Shown: positions 17,344 through 27,151, counted from the stretch's first letter. The stretch is 53,638 nucleotides of DNA from Clostridiales bacterium (GCA_019421385.1 JAHZFK010000007.1:29721-83358), one strand, 5' to 3'. Numbers and translations are program-made. Notes: a model not told the origin generated them from the sequence alone.

Positions 17344-18272
17344 GGATCGTATTCATGGGCACGCCGGATTTCGCCGTGCCGAACTTGCAGGCGCTGATCG
17401 ACGCTGGGCATGAGGTGTGTGCGGTTTACACCCAGCCCGACAAGCCGCAGGGCCGCAAGCAGATTTTGACCCCGCCGCCGGTGAAAACGCTGGCGCAGGA
17501 GCATAACATTCCGGTTTATCAGCCGCAGACACTCAAAAATGAGGACGAACAGGCGCAGCTGCGTGCCCTCGCACCTGAGGTCATTATCGTTGTGGCGTAT
17601 GGCAAGCTGCTGCCGGGGGCGGTATTGGACATTCCGCCGCGCGGGTGCATCAACGTGCACGGTTCGCTGCTGCCGCGCTGGCGCGGCGCCGCACCCATCC
17701 AGTGGGCGGTGATCGCGGGCGATAAAAAGGCAGGCGTGACGACCATGCAGATGGCCGAGGGGCTGGACACGGGCGATATGCTGCTCACCTATGAAACCGA
17801 AGTCGGCGCACGGGAGACCGCAGGCGAGCTGTTTGACCGGCTCGCGCTGGCGGGTGCGGAACTTCTGGTGCGCACCATCGCCCAACTGGACAGCATCACG
17901 CCGACCCCGCAGGACGACAGCCAAAGCTGCTATGCGCACATGCTGGATAAGCAGATGGCGGTGATCGACTGGACAAAGTCCGCGCACGAGATCGACTGCC
18001 TGATCCGCGGGCTGAATCCATGGCCGGTGGCGCTGACCACGCTGGACGGCGCGCGGCTGAAGGTTTATGCGGCGCAGCCGGTGGACGGAAAAGGCAAACC
18101 GGGCGAGGTGCTGGTGAGCGACGCGAAAAAGGGGCTGATTGTGGCGTGCGGCGCGGGGGCGCTTGCACTCGAAGAGATTCAACTGGTCGGCGGCAAACGC
18201 ATGAAGAGCGCGGATTTCCTGCGCGGCCATGCGGTGGAGAAAGCAACCGTTTTGGGTGAATCAAAGGAGTAA
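17340..18272 (+). CDS. fmt: Methionyl-tRNA formyltransferase
   Basis: A 310-residue enzyme that formylates initiator Met-tRNA with 10-formyl-tetrahydrofolate. The N-terminal catalytic domain starts MRIVFMGTPDFAVP and has the formyl-binding stretch VHGSLLPRWRGAAPIQWAV. The C-terminal domain begins at about residue 205 (IDWTKSAHEIDCLIRGLNPWP). It follows def by a 4-nt overlap. Confidence 0.96.
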   Translation: MRIVFMGTPDFAVPNLQALIDAGHEVCAVYTQPDKPQGRKQILTPPPVKTLAQEHNIPVYQPQTLKNEDEQAQLRALAPEVIIVVAYGKLLPGAVLDIPPRGCINVHGSLLPRWRGAAPIQWAVIAGDKKAGVTTMQMAEGLDTGDMLLTYETEVGARETAGELFDRLALAGAELLVRTIAQLDSITPTPQDDSQSCYAHMLDKQMAVIDWTKSAHEIDCLIRGLNPWPVALTTLDGARLKVYAAQPVDGKGKPGEVLVSDAKKGLIVACGAGALALEEIQLVGGKRMKSADFLRGHAVEKATVLGESKE

Positions 18273-18275
18273 ATT

Positions 18276-18983
18276 ATGCCTTATTTTGGTTATTACGGCA
18301 TTGATATGTATTATATCGTGCTGGTCATTCCGTGTATCATTCTGGCGTTCTGGGCGCAGACCAAGGTCAAAAGCACCTTCAACCAGTATTCGCAGGTCTT
18401 GAACCGCCGCGGCATGAGCGGAGCGCAGGCGGCCGAGGCGGTGCTGCGGGCGAACGGCGTAAACGGCGTGCGCATTGAGCGTGTGTCCGGCCGCTTGACC
18501 GATCATTTCGACCCGCGCTCGAACGTCATCCGTCTGTCGGACGCAGTGTATGACTCGACCTCGGTCGCGTCGGTCGGCGTGGCTGCGCACGAGGCGGGAC
18601 ACGCGGTGCAGCATGCGGTCGGCTATTTCCCGATCCGCCTGCGCTCGGCCATCATTCCGCTGACGCAGTTCGGCTCGATGGCGGCATTTCCGCTCATTCT
18701 GGCGGGTATTTTCCTCAATTCCGAGGCGTTTATCAACATCGGCATCCTTGCGTTTGCGCTGTCGACTCTGTTCCAGCTGGTGACGCTGCCGGTCGAGTTG
18801 GATGCGTCGCGTCGTGCGCTGGCGGCCATCCGCGAACGCAATTTGCTCTATGAAGACGAATATCCGATGGCGAAAAAGACGCTGACCGCCGCCGCGATGA
18901 CCTATGTGGCCGCGCTGGCGGTATCGCTCGCGCAGCTTTTGCGACTGCTGCTGATTTTTGGAGGACGGAGACGCGATGACTGA
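18276..18983 (+). CDS. Membrane zinc metallopeptidase, YugP family
   Basis: A 235-residue membrane protein of the YugP-type zinc protease family; its substrate is unknown. An N-terminal helix (about 10-30) precedes the zinc site HEAGHAVQHA (about residue 108), and more membrane segments follow (about 130-170 and 205-228). It sits between fmt and rsmB, and its end overlaps rsmB by 8 nt. Confidence 0.9.
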   Translation: MPYFGYYGIDMYYIVLVIPCIILAFWAQTKVKSTFNQYSQVLNRRGMSGAQAAEAVLRANGVNGVRIERVSGRLTDHFDPRSNVIRLSDAVYDSTSVASVGVAAHEAGHAVQHAVGYFPIRLRSAIIPLTQFGSMAAFPLILAGIFLNSEAFINIGILAFALSTLFQLVTLPVELDASRRALAAIRERNLLYEDEYPMAKKTLTAAAMTYVAALAVSLAQLLRLLLIFGGRRRDD

Positions 18984-20328
18984 CAAACGCCCGCGCACGG
19001 CGCGCGAAGCCGCAGCCTTTGCGCTGTTTGCGATGCAAGAAGACAGCGCGTGGTCGGACGGCGCGCTGCACCAGTGCCTTTCTCGCGCGGCGCTCGACGG
19101 GCGGGACGCGGCGTTGGCTTCCCGGCTGGTATATGGCACGGTGCAGAATGAAACGCTGCTCGACTGGTATCTGCGGCATTTTTCCAGCGTGCGGCTCAAA
19201 AAAATCGCACCGCGCGTGCGCATTTGCCTGCGCATGGGGCTGTACCAGCTGATTTTGATGGATAAAATCCCGCCGCACGCTGCGGTTGCGGAGACGGTGG
19301 AGCTGGTGCGGCGGTACTGCCGCGCAGAAGGGCGTACGGTTTCGTTTGCCAACGCCGTGCTGCGCCACGCAGCAGATGCGGTACAGAACGGCAGTCTGCC
19401 CGTGCTTAATTGTCCGGATAAGGAAAGCTACTATGCGCTGCGGTACAGCCATCCCGAATGGCTGGTGCGGCTGTGGTCGGAGCAGTTCGGGCGCAAAATG
19501 GCCGAGCAGCTTTGTCAGGCGGACAACGCGGACACCCCGGTGTCCGTGCGGGTCAATCTGCTGAAAACAACACCCGAGGCCGCCCGCGCCGCGCTCGAAA
19601 GCGCGGGTATGACCGTGCAGGTGCATCCGGCATTCGACGATATTCTGCTTTGCACCGGCGGGGACGCGGCGGCAACGCCCGCATTTCAGGCGGGAGAGAT
19701 CACTGTGCAGGATGCGGCAAGTGCGCTCGCGGCTGCGGTGGCCGACCCCAAACCGGGCGACACAGTGCTCGACTGCTGCGCCGCGCCCGGCGGAAAGAGC
19801 TTTGCCATGGCGGGACGTATGCAGGGACGCGGCACCGTAACCTCGTGCGACATTTACGAACATAAGCTGACGCGCATCCGTGAGGGTGCGCAGCGGCTGG
19901 GGCTTCCCGACATCCAGACCGTTTTGCAGGACGCTTCCGCGCTGCGGGAGCAATGGAAAGGCACGGCGGACGTGGTGCTGTGCGACGTGCCCTGCTCGGG
20001 ACTGGGCATCATCCGCAAAAAGCCGGAGATTCGATATAAAGATCCCGCAGAGCTGGAAAATCTGCCCGCCTTGCAGGCGAAGATCCTGCAAAACTGCGCG
20101 CAATATGTCAAAGACGGCGGCACGCTGGTTTATTCGACCTGTACGATTTTGCAGTGCGAGAATGAGGACGTGGTGCGCACGTTTCTGGCAGCGAATCCGT
20201 CGTTTGAAGCTGTGCCGTGGGAGCACAAGGTATGCGGCGTGCGCGAGGATGGCATGGTGACGCTCCTGCCGCCTGTACATCAGACCGATGGCTTTTTTAT
20301 CGCTAAACTAAGGAAGAAGAATACATGA
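18976..20328 (+). CDS. rsmB: 16S rRNA m5C967 methyltransferase
   Basis: A 450-residue SAM-dependent enzyme modifying C967 of 16S rRNA. The N-terminal 140 residues form a NusB-like RNA-binding domain. The methyltransferase part has the SAM site DCCAAPGGKS, and the two catalytic Cys motifs DVPCSGLG and YSTCTI. The ATG at 18976 follows a GGAGGA site; the frame extension from 18958 is rejected. It overlaps genes on both sides. Confidence 0.95.
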   Translation: MTDKRPRTAREAAAFALFAMQEDSAWSDGALHQCLSRAALDGRDAALASRLVYGTVQNETLLDWYLRHFSSVRLKKIAPRVRICLRMGLYQLILMDKIPPHAAVAETVELVRRYCRAEGRTVSFANAVLRHAADAVQNGSLPVLNCPDKESYYALRYSHPEWLVRLWSEQFGRKMAEQLCQADNADTPVSVRVNLLKTTPEAARAALESAGMTVQVHPAFDDILLCTGGDAAATPAFQAGEITVQDAASALAAAVADPKPGDTVLDCCAAPGGKSFAMAGRMQGRGTVTSCDIYEHKLTRIREGAQRLGLPDIQTVLQDASALREQWKGTADVVLCDVPCSGLGIIRKKPEIRYKDPAELENLPALQAKILQNCAQYVKDGGTLVYSTCTILQCENEDVVRTFLAANPSFEAVPWEHKVCGVREDGMVTLLPPVHQTDGFFIAKLRKKNT

Positions 20329-21359
20329 CAGAGATCAAGTCCCTGACAATCGAAGAACTGAAAGCGGAACTCGCCCAGATGGGCGAAAAGCCGTTCCGCG
20401 CGGGACAGATCTTCAAATGGCTCCACCAAGGGGTAGAGTCCTTTGAAGAGATGTCCAATCTGTCCAAAGACTTGCGCGCGCGGCTGGCCGAGCGTTTTGT
20501 GCTGACCGTGCCGCAGGTGGCGCGCAAACAGGTGAGCAAAGTCGACGGCACGGTGAAATACCTGTGGCGGCTGCGGGACGGTGACTGCGTCGAGTCAGTG
20601 CTGATGCATTATGAGCACGGTGTGTCGGTATGTGTGTCCACGCAAGTGGGTTGCCGGATGGGGTGCAAATTCTGCGCATCCGGCTTAAACGGCCTGAAAC
20701 GCCATCTTTCCGCGGGTGAAATCCTCGACGAAGTGCTGTTCATGCAGAAGGACAGCGGAGAGATGGTGTCCAATATTGTGCTGATGGGCACGGGCGAGCC
20801 GCTCGACAACTACGACAACGTGCTGAGATTCCTGCATCTGGTCAGCTGTCCGGAGGGTGTGAACATCGGCCAGCGGCATATTTCCTTGTCAACAAGCGGA
20901 ATTGCTGATAAAATAGAGAAGTTAGCGGGAGAAAAATTGCAGATCACTCTTTCGGTGTCGCTTCATGCGCCGGATGATGAGACGCGCTCGTCCATCATGC
21001 CGGTCAACGATGCCTATCCGGTCGAGCGGCTGATGCGTGCCTGCCGGTACTATTTTGATACCACCGGACGGCGCATTTCCTATGAGTACATGATGGCGCG
21101 CGATAAGACCGATCGCCCGTGGCAGGCGGAAAAGCTGGCTTCGCTCTTGCGCGGTAGACCAGCACACGTCAACCTTATTCCGCTCAACGAGGTGGCGGAA
21201 AGCCCGCTGCGGCCTTCGCGGCCGGAGGCGGTGCGCCGCTTTCAGCAGGCGCTGGAAAAGCGCGGCGTGACTGCGACCGTGCGCCGGCGGCTCGGCCCGG
21301 ATATTGATGCGGCCTGCGGCCAGCTGCGCCGCCGGGAGCTGCAAAAACAGCAGAATTAA
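20325..21359 (+). CDS. rlmN: Radical SAM 23S rRNA/tRNA m2A methyltransferase
   Basis: A 344-residue radical SAM enzyme that makes 2-methyladenosine in 23S rRNA position 2503 and some tRNAs. The 4Fe-4S cluster motif is CRMGCKFCASG. The SAM-binding GTGEPLDNYDN and the late SSIMPVNDAYP are typical, and a C-terminal Cys (DAACGQLRRR) carries the methyl intermediate. It overlaps rsmB by ATGA. Confidence 0.96.
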   Translation: MTEIKSLTIEELKAELAQMGEKPFRAGQIFKWLHQGVESFEEMSNLSKDLRARLAERFVLTVPQVARKQVSKVDGTVKYLWRLRDGDCVESVLMHYEHGVSVCVSTQVGCRMGCKFCASGLNGLKRHLSAGEILDEVLFMQKDSGEMVSNIVLMGTGEPLDNYDNVLRFLHLVSCPEGVNIGQRHISLSTSGIADKIEKLAGEKLQITLSVSLHAPDDETRSSIMPVNDAYPVERLMRACRYYFDTTGRRISYEYMMARDKTDRPWQAEKLASLLRGRPAHVNLIPLNEVAESPLRPSRPEAVRRFQQALEKRGVTATVRRRLGPDIDAACGQLRRRELQKQQN

Positions 21360-21428
21360 GGCCGGTTTCACCAAAACCGGATACCCGAATGGGAGATATC
21401 ATCCTTACAAGACACTGGAGGTGTTCCT

Positions 21429-22181
21429 ATGGAATGGTTTGGCTTGACGGACAGAGGCCGTGTGCGCCCGACCAATCAGGATATCTATCAAATCGAAGTG
21501 CGGGAGGATAACGATACCGCACTGCTCGTCGTGTGTGACGGTATGGGCGGGGCAAACGCGGGCAATGTAGCCAGCCGTTTTGCCGCGCAGTCGTTTGTGG
21601 AGTATGCGCGCGGTATGCTGGACCGTGAACTGGATGCCGCAAAGCGGCAGGCATTGCTGACGCATGCGCTCGTGCAGGCCAACGACACGGTGTTTTCGCT
21701 TGCCGGACGGCAGCCCGAATTCCGCGGTATGGGCACAACACTGGTCGCAGCGCTGATACAGGGCGATCAGGTGACCGTGCTGAATGTCGGGGACAGCCGC
21801 GCCTACTTATTCGATGGCACACGCCTGCACCAGCTGACTGAGGACCATTCCTATGTGGAGGAGATGCGCCGACAGGGCCGCATCACCGAGGCGGATGCCC
21901 GCACCCATCCGCAAAAGAACCTCATCACCCGCGCGGTCGGCGTGGAGCCGGACGTAGACGGCGATCTGTTTGAAGCACGGCTCGCGCCGGGCGAAATGCT
22001 GCTGCTGTGTTCGGACGGCCTGACCGGCATGGTCGAGGACGAAAAAATCGGGCAGACACTGAAAGATGCCAAAACGCTCGCACTGGCGGGCGATGCGCTG
22101 CTGACCCTCGCGCTGGAGGGCGGCGGCCGCGATAATATCACGGTTGCGCTGTTCACCCGCGGCGCGGAAGAGGAGGCGTAA
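21429..22181 (+). CDS. prpC: PP2C-type Ser/Thr phosphatase (Stp/PrpC)
   Basis: A 250-residue metal-dependent phosphatase that reverses PrkC signalling. Metal-binding motifs are DGMGGANAG, LNVGDSRAYLF and the late DNITVAL. The start is 70 nt after rlmN; that gap holds a 7-bp hairpin (21362-21368 with 21374-21380) but no terminator. The kinase gene starts 6 nt downstream. Confidence 0.95.
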   Translation: MEWFGLTDRGRVRPTNQDIYQIEVREDNDTALLVVCDGMGGANAGNVASRFAAQSFVEYARGMLDRELDAAKRQALLTHALVQANDTVFSLAGRQPEFRGMGTTLVAALIQGDQVTVLNVGDSRAYLFDGTRLHQLTEDHSYVEEMRRQGRITEADARTHPQKNLITRAVGVEPDVDGDLFEARLAPGEMLLLCSDGLTGMVEDEKIGQTLKDAKTLALAGDALLTLALEGGGRDNITVALFTRGAEEEA

Positions 22182-22187
22182 CCCCCT

Positions 22188-24254
22188 ATGGACAAATATA
22201 TCGGCAAACTGCTCGGCGGCCGGTATGAGATCATCGACGTGGTCGGCGTGGGCGGCATGGCGGTCGTTTATCGCGCGCGCTGCCATGTGCTCAACCGCTA
22301 TGTCGCCGTGAAGATTCTCAAGGACGAATATGCCAAGGACCCGGATATCCGCAAGCGGTTCTCGATCGAGTCGCAGGCGGTCGCCAAGCTCAGCCATCAC
22401 AATATTGTGTCGGTATACGATGTCGGCAGCGAGAACGGCACGGACTATATTGTCATGGAACTGATCGAGGGTATCACCCTCAAGGAATATTTGCAGAAAA
22501 AGGGCCATTTGAACTGGCAGGAGGCCGTGTTCTTTGCGGAACAGATCTGCCGCGCGCTCATCCACGCGCATTCCCGCGGCATCATCCATCAGGATATCAA
22601 GCCGCAGAATGTCATCATCTTGCGCGACGGCACCGCCAAGCTGACCGACTTCGGCATCGCGTCCTTTGCCACCACGCAGGAGACCCGCGTGGTGCAGGAG
22701 GCCATCGGCTCGGTGCATTATATCTCGCCCGAGCAGGCGAAAGGCTCCAAAATCGACTACCGCACGGACATTTACTCGTTGGGCGTCGTGATGTACGAAA
22801 TGCTCACGGGCAAGCTGCCGTTTGAGGGTGAAACTGCCTTGCAGGTCGTGATGCAGCACCTCAATGCCGTGCCGCTTGCGCCGAGTGAACTCATGCCCGG
22901 CATCCCCAAGGGGCTGGATGAGGTAGTCATGCATGCTATGTGCGCCAACATCGGCAAGCGCTATGCCTCGGCGGAAGCGCTGTATGCGGATTTGGAGCAG
23001 CTCAAGAACGATGCACATGCGCGTTTTGGTTATGCCTATACGGATGACGAGACGGGCGAGACGCAGGTCATTGGCCGCGACGTGCAGCGGGCTGCGCGGC
23101 GCACAGCTGCGCAGGAGCAGGCGGCACACGCGGCGGCGCAGCGGCGCGAGACAGCCACGGCGGTACGGGAGCCGGAGGGCTTCTTTGACCGCTTGGCCGA
23201 GCGGCCGGGACTGGCTGCGGGCATTGCCGTGGCGGTCGTGGCGGTGATCGCGTTGGTGGTGGTCGGCTTGTTGATGGCAACGGGCGGCAGCGGCGAGGAA
23301 AAACTGACGGTACCGTCGCTAGTCGGACAGACGATCGACGACGTGATGGCCGATGCCAGCTATACCTCTCAGTTTACGATCGAAGAAGCTGCCGAGCGAA
23401 AGGAATCCAACCGGCCGGTCGGTGAGATCTTGGAGCAGGACCCCGAACCGGGCACGAAAGTCACTAAGGGTACGATCATTACGCTGACCGTTTCCGCGGG
23501 CGGCGATAATGTCAGCGACGCCTATAAAATCATTGATTTCAAGGGCCGCACGCTGGAATATGCGCAGGCCATGCTGGACGAGCATGACGTCAGCTACCAG
23601 ACGAAAGAGGAATACAGCGACGAGGTCGAATCCGGCAAGATCACCCGCACCGATCCAGCGGCGGGACAGGAGCTGGAAAAGGGCGCGACGCTGACCATTT
23701 ATATCAGCAAGGGCAAGGAGGATAAGAAGGCCTCGGTGCCCGACCTGTACGGTCTGTCGCAGAGTGCAGCAGAGAAGGCGCTGACGGATAAGGGACTGGT
23801 GCTCGGCTCGGTCGATCAGGTGGAAAGCTCCGCTTCGGTCGGTACAGTCGTGTGGCAGTCGGTGAGCAAGGGAACCGAGGTCAGCGAGGGCACGGCAGTC
23901 AACATTCAGATATCCAAGGGTAAGAGTGAGCAGCCAACCACACCGGACACTTCGGATGAGGATAAGCAGCCGGAGACCGGCGGCGAGAGCGGAGGCAGCG
24001 GTGGAAACAGCGGCGGCGATACGCAGGAGCCGACCACGCCCACTACCGGCTCGGCGACCATCCCGGTAGCGCTGCCGGACAATACGGATATCGCGCATGT
24101 GGTCATCTCGGTCGATGGCGTAGTGCAGTACGACGAGACGCATGAGACCAGTCTGGGCAGCATCTCTGTGCCGCTGACCAGCACGCCCGGACAGCATGAG
24201 GTTACGGTCAGCGTGGATGGTGTATCCAGTTCGCAGACCTATACGTTCAGCTGA
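22188..24254 (+). CDS. prkC: PASTA-domain Ser/Thr kinase PrkC
   Basis: A 688-residue membrane kinase sensing peptidoglycan fragments. The kinase domain (1-275) has the glycine loop GVGGMAVVYRA, Lys42 in AVKIL and DFG at 154-156. The catalytic loop reads HQDIKPQN, so the usual Arg before Asp136 is Gln. A juxtamembrane Ala/Arg/Gln stretch, one membrane helix (about 345-365), three PASTA repeats (about 372-580), a Gly/Ser/Thr/Pro linker and a C-terminal beta-type domain of about 65 residues follow. The AGGAGG site overlaps the end of prpC. Confidence 0.95.
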   Translation: MDKYIGKLLGGRYEIIDVVGVGGMAVVYRARCHVLNRYVAVKILKDEYAKDPDIRKRFSIESQAVAKLSHHNIVSVYDVGSENGTDYIVMELIEGITLKEYLQKKGHLNWQEAVFFAEQICRALIHAHSRGIIHQDIKPQNVIILRDGTAKLTDFGIASFATTQETRVVQEAIGSVHYISPEQAKGSKIDYRTDIYSLGVVMYEMLTGKLPFEGETALQVVMQHLNAVPLAPSELMPGIPKGLDEVVMHAMCANIGKRYASAEALYADLEQLKNDAHARFGYAYTDDETGETQVIGRDVQRAARRTAAQEQAAHAAAQRRETATAVREPEGFFDRLAERPGLAAGIAVAVVAVIALVVVGLLMATGGSGEEKLTVPSLVGQTIDDVMADASYTSQFTIEEAAERKESNRPVGEILEQDPEPGTKVTKGTIITLTVSAGGDNVSDAYKIIDFKGRTLEYAQAMLDEHDVSYQTKEEYSDEVESGKITRTDPAAGQELEKGATLTIYISKGKEDKKASVPDLYGLSQSAAEKALTDKGLVLGSVDQVESSASVGTVVWQSVSKGTEVSEGTAVNIQISKGKSEQPTTPDTSDEDKQPETGGESGGSGGNSGGDTQEPTTPTTGSATIPVALPDNTDIAHVVISVDGVVQYDETHETSLGSISVPLTSTPGQHEVTVSVDGVSSSQTYTFS

Positions 24255-24270
24255 TGGAAGGGGCGAAAGC

Positions 24271-25170
24271 TTGATCGAAGGGATCATTCTAAAGGGCATC
24301 GGCGGGTTCTACTATGTGGACACCGCCGAGGGCCTGATCGAGTGCAAGGCGCGCGGACGTTTTCGGAAAACCGTTGGCAAGCCCATTGTGGGCGACCGCG
24401 TGACACTCGAAATCCAGCCGGAGGACGGCACGGGCTATCTGCTCGACATTGCACCGCGCAAAAACAGTCTGGTGCGGCCCGCGGTGGCCAACCTTGACCT
24501 GCTGGTGGCGGTTGCATCGGCAGCGCCGCCTGTGACCGATCCGTTCCTGATCGACAAGGTGACCGCCATTGCGGTGCACAAGGAGATCGGCGCGCTGGTG
24601 GTCATCAACAAGACGGACGAAAACGCGGGTGACGCGCTGTTTGAGGCCTATCAGAAAAGCGGTATTGACGTGCTGCGCGTCAGTGCACTGACCGGAGAGG
24701 GCATTGATGAACTCAAAGCCCGCCTGCGTGGCCGCGTGGCGGCGTTTTCGGGCAACTCTGGCGTGGGAAAGTCGAGCGTACTCAACCGCATCGACCCGCA
24801 GTTCGGCGCGGCGGTGGGTGCGATCTCTGATCGCATCGGCCGCGGTAAGCACACGACGCGCCACGTTGAGCTGCATCCGATCGAGGGCGGCGGCTACATC
24901 GCGGATACGCCGGGCTTTTCCTCATTTGAGACCGAGCAGATGGATCTGGTGCTTGCGGAGGATCTGCAATATGCGTTCCCCGAGTTCGCGCCCTATCTGG
25001 GACAGTGTAAGTTTACTGGCTGCGCGCACGTCAAGGAAAAGGGCTGTGCGGTGCTGGCAGCGGTTGAGACGGGAGAAATTGCCCGCAGCCGCCATGAAAG
25101 CTATGTCAAGCTGTATGATAGCGTAAAGGATTTGAAGCAATGGGAGATTTCCAAGGGCGGCACGCGCTGA
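24271..25170 (+). CDS. rsgA: Ribosome small subunit GTPase RsgA
   Basis: A 299-residue circularly permuted GTPase acting late in 30S assembly. An OB-fold N-terminus is followed by the permuted G motifs: NKTD (about 104), the P-loop GNSGVGKSS (about 165) and DTPGFSSF. The C-terminal zinc site includes CKFTGCAHVKEKGC. TTG 24271 is chosen with a GGAAGGGG site ahead; the frame upstream overlaps prkC and lacks homology. Confidence 0.95.
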   Translation: MIEGIILKGIGGFYYVDTAEGLIECKARGRFRKTVGKPIVGDRVTLEIQPEDGTGYLLDIAPRKNSLVRPAVANLDLLVAVASAAPPVTDPFLIDKVTAIAVHKEIGALVVINKTDENAGDALFEAYQKSGIDVLRVSALTGEGIDELKARLRGRVAAFSGNSGVGKSSVLNRIDPQFGAAVGAISDRIGRGKHTTRHVELHPIEGGGYIADTPGFSSFETEQMDLVLAEDLQYAFPEFAPYLGQCKFTGCAHVKEKGCAVLAAVETGEIARSRHESYVKLYDSVKDLKQWEISKGGTR

Positions 25171-25802
25171 TTTTTGCGGCCGCACCCGAAACCGAATACG
25201 GCTACATCCGCGCGTTCCTGGACGAGCATCCGGACGCGTTGATTGCTTGCGCGGACGGCGGTCTGCGCCATGCGCGTGCGCTTGGGCTGCATCCGGATTT
25301 CATGATTTCGGATTGCGATTCCATGCCCGAGGTCGAGGGGACAGAGATCATCCGTCTGAAGCCGGAAAAGGATGACACGGATACGCAGGGCTGCCTGCGT
25401 GAGGTGTTTCGCCGCGGCTGCACCGAGGCAACGCTCGTCTGCGCGACCGGCGGGCGCATCGACCATATGCTGGCGAACCTGTCGCTTCTGGAAGAGGCGC
25501 ACGATCTGGGCGGATATCTGACCGTACTCGACCGGCAAAACCGCATCGTTTTGCATGAGGGCGGCTGCCGGAAATTCAAAATGCCGGCGGCATATCGCTA
25601 TTTCTCCATCGTGCCGCTTGATGCTGTCCTGCACGGCGTGACGATCGAAAATGCAAAATACCCGCTGCGTGATGCAACAGTCACGCGTGCGGGTATGGTC
25701 ACGATCTCCAATGAGGCTGCGGAAAATGCGACTGTTACGGTCGAAATCCGGGACGGGCGTGCGCTCGTCGTCTTTTCGCGCGATCTGACCACCGCTTTGT
25801 GA
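25140..25802 (+). CDS. thiN: Thiamine diphosphokinase
   Basis: A 220-residue enzyme that converts thiamine to its diphosphate. The N-terminus (ALIFAAAP), the acidic motif SDCDSMPE, KDDTDTQGC and TGGRIDHMLANL match the family. The SDCDS variant replaces the commoner GDFDS. Its start lies 31 nt inside rsgA; in many Firmicutes rpe stands between these genes, and it is absent here. A terminator follows. Confidence 0.92.
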   Translation: MGDFQGRHALIFAAAPETEYGYIRAFLDEHPDALIACADGGLRHARALGLHPDFMISDCDSMPEVEGTEIIRLKPEKDDTDTQGCLREVFRRGCTEATLVCATGGRIDHMLANLSLLEEAHDLGGYLTVLDRQNRIVLHEGGCRKFKMPAAYRYFSIVPLDAVLHGVTIENAKYPLRDATVTRAGMVTISNEAAENATVTVEIRDGRALVVFSRDLTTAL

Positions 25803-25814
25803 AATATCCACACC

Positions 25815-25840
25815 AAAACCGCCCCAAATCGGCGGTTTTT
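25815..25840 (+). terminator. Intrinsic terminator after thiN
   Basis: A 9-bp stem (25815-25823 with 25831-25839) is followed by T. It closes the long yicC-thiN block. Confidence 0.8.
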
Positions 25841-25875
25841 CTATTCTTCTGTTTTGCAGTTTTGCAGGCGCAGAC

Positions 25876-25904
25876 TTGCAAAAATAAACCAGCAGGCATA
25901 TAAT
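25876..25904 (+). promoter_or_regulatory. Promoter for the aminotransferase
   Basis: TTGCAA (25876-25881) and a perfect TATAAT (25899-25904) are separated by 17 nt, ending 35 nt before the GTG start. Confidence 0.8.
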
Positions 25905-25939
25905 AAAACCATAGAGAGACGAAAAGGGAGTGCTGAGCA

Positions 25940-27139
25940 GTGGCATTGAAACCGATTTCCAGAATCGCAGCGGGGGTACAGGCATCGACAACGCTTGTCA
26001 TTGACTCGCTGTTCAAGCAGATGAAGGCCGAGGGCAAGGACGTAGTCGGCTTTGGCGCGGGCGAGCCGGATTTCCCGACCCCCGAGCACATCAAGCAGGC
26101 AGGCATTGAGGCAATCGAGAACAACCTGACCCGCTATACGCCGGCCGCAGGCCTGATGGAGCTGCGTGAGGCCGCGTGCTATCGTCTGAAAACCGATTTC
26201 GGCCTGGAGTATGAGCCGAAGCAGATCGTTGTGGCTTCGGGTGCAAAGCACTCGGTCTATATTGCACTGATGACGCTGTGCAATCCGGGCGATGAGGTCG
26301 TCATCGCCGCGCCCTACTGGGTCAGCTATTCGGAAATGGTGCAGCAGGCGGGCGCGGTGCCGGTGATCGTCGCAGCTGAAGAGGAACAGGACTTTAAGAT
26401 CTCAGCTGCCCAGCTGAACGCCGCAATCACGGACAAAACCAAGGTGTTCATGCTCAACTCGCCCTGCAATCCGACCGGTATGGTGTATACACGCGAGGAA
26501 TTGGAAGCGATCGCAGAGGTTTGCTGCCGCCATAACATCTATGTCATCGCGGATGAGATCTACTGCAATCTGGTGTATGATGACATTGAGTTTGTGTCGT
26601 TTGCCTCGCTGAATGACGATGTCAAGAACCGCACCATCATCGTCAACGGTGTGTCCAAGAGCTATGCCATGACCGGCTGGCGCATCGGTTACGGCGCGTC
26701 CAACCCGGAGCTTGCCAAGGTGATGAGCAATTACCTGAGCCACTCGACTTCTGCACCCTCCACGATCTCGCAGCATGCGGCGATCGTGGCACTCAAGGGG
26801 CCGCAGGAGGATATGCAGGTGATGAAGCAGGCGTTCGAGGCACGCCGCGACCATCTGGTTGAACGCATGAACCGCATTGAGGGCGTTTCCTGCATCAAGC
26901 CGCAGGGCGCGTTCTATGTTATGATGAACATGAAGAACTTCCTCGGCAAGCAGATGTACGGCAAGACCATCGAGAGTGCGGAGGACTTCGCGCAGCTGTT
27001 CCTCGAAAAGGGCTTGGTTGCGACCGTACCGTGCACCGCGTTTGCCGCGCCGGGCTTTGTACGCTGGAGCTACGCGACTTCGCTGGCTGAGATCGACAAG
27101 GGGCTTGATCGGCTGGAGGAGTTCATCAAGAACGCATAA
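25940..27139 (+). CDS. Class I aspartate aminotransferase
   Basis: A 399-residue PLP aminotransferase of the prokaryotic aspartate transaminase type. Recognised parts are GAGEPDFPTPEHIKQA, the NSPCNPTG motif, DEIYCNLVYDD, the PLP lysine in VNGVSKSYAMTGWRIGY and the C-terminal RWSYA that binds the substrate carboxylate. Translation begins at GTG 25940 with an AAGGGAG site. It is a single-gene unit with its own promoter and terminator. Confidence 0.92.
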   Translation: MALKPISRIAAGVQASTTLVIDSLFKQMKAEGKDVVGFGAGEPDFPTPEHIKQAGIEAIENNLTRYTPAAGLMELREAACYRLKTDFGLEYEPKQIVVASGAKHSVYIALMTLCNPGDEVVIAAPYWVSYSEMVQQAGAVPVIVAAEEEQDFKISAAQLNAAITDKTKVFMLNSPCNPTGMVYTREELEAIAEVCCRHNIYVIADEIYCNLVYDDIEFVSFASLNDDVKNRTIIVNGVSKSYAMTGWRIGYGASNPELAKVMSNYLSHSTSAPSTISQHAAIVALKGPQEDMQVMKQAFEARRDHLVERMNRIEGVSCIKPQGAFYVMMNMKNFLGKQMYGKTIESAEDFAQLFLEKGLVATVPCTAFAAPGFVRWSYATSLAEIDKGLDRLEEFIKNA

Positions 27140-27151
27140 AATGGGGTATAG

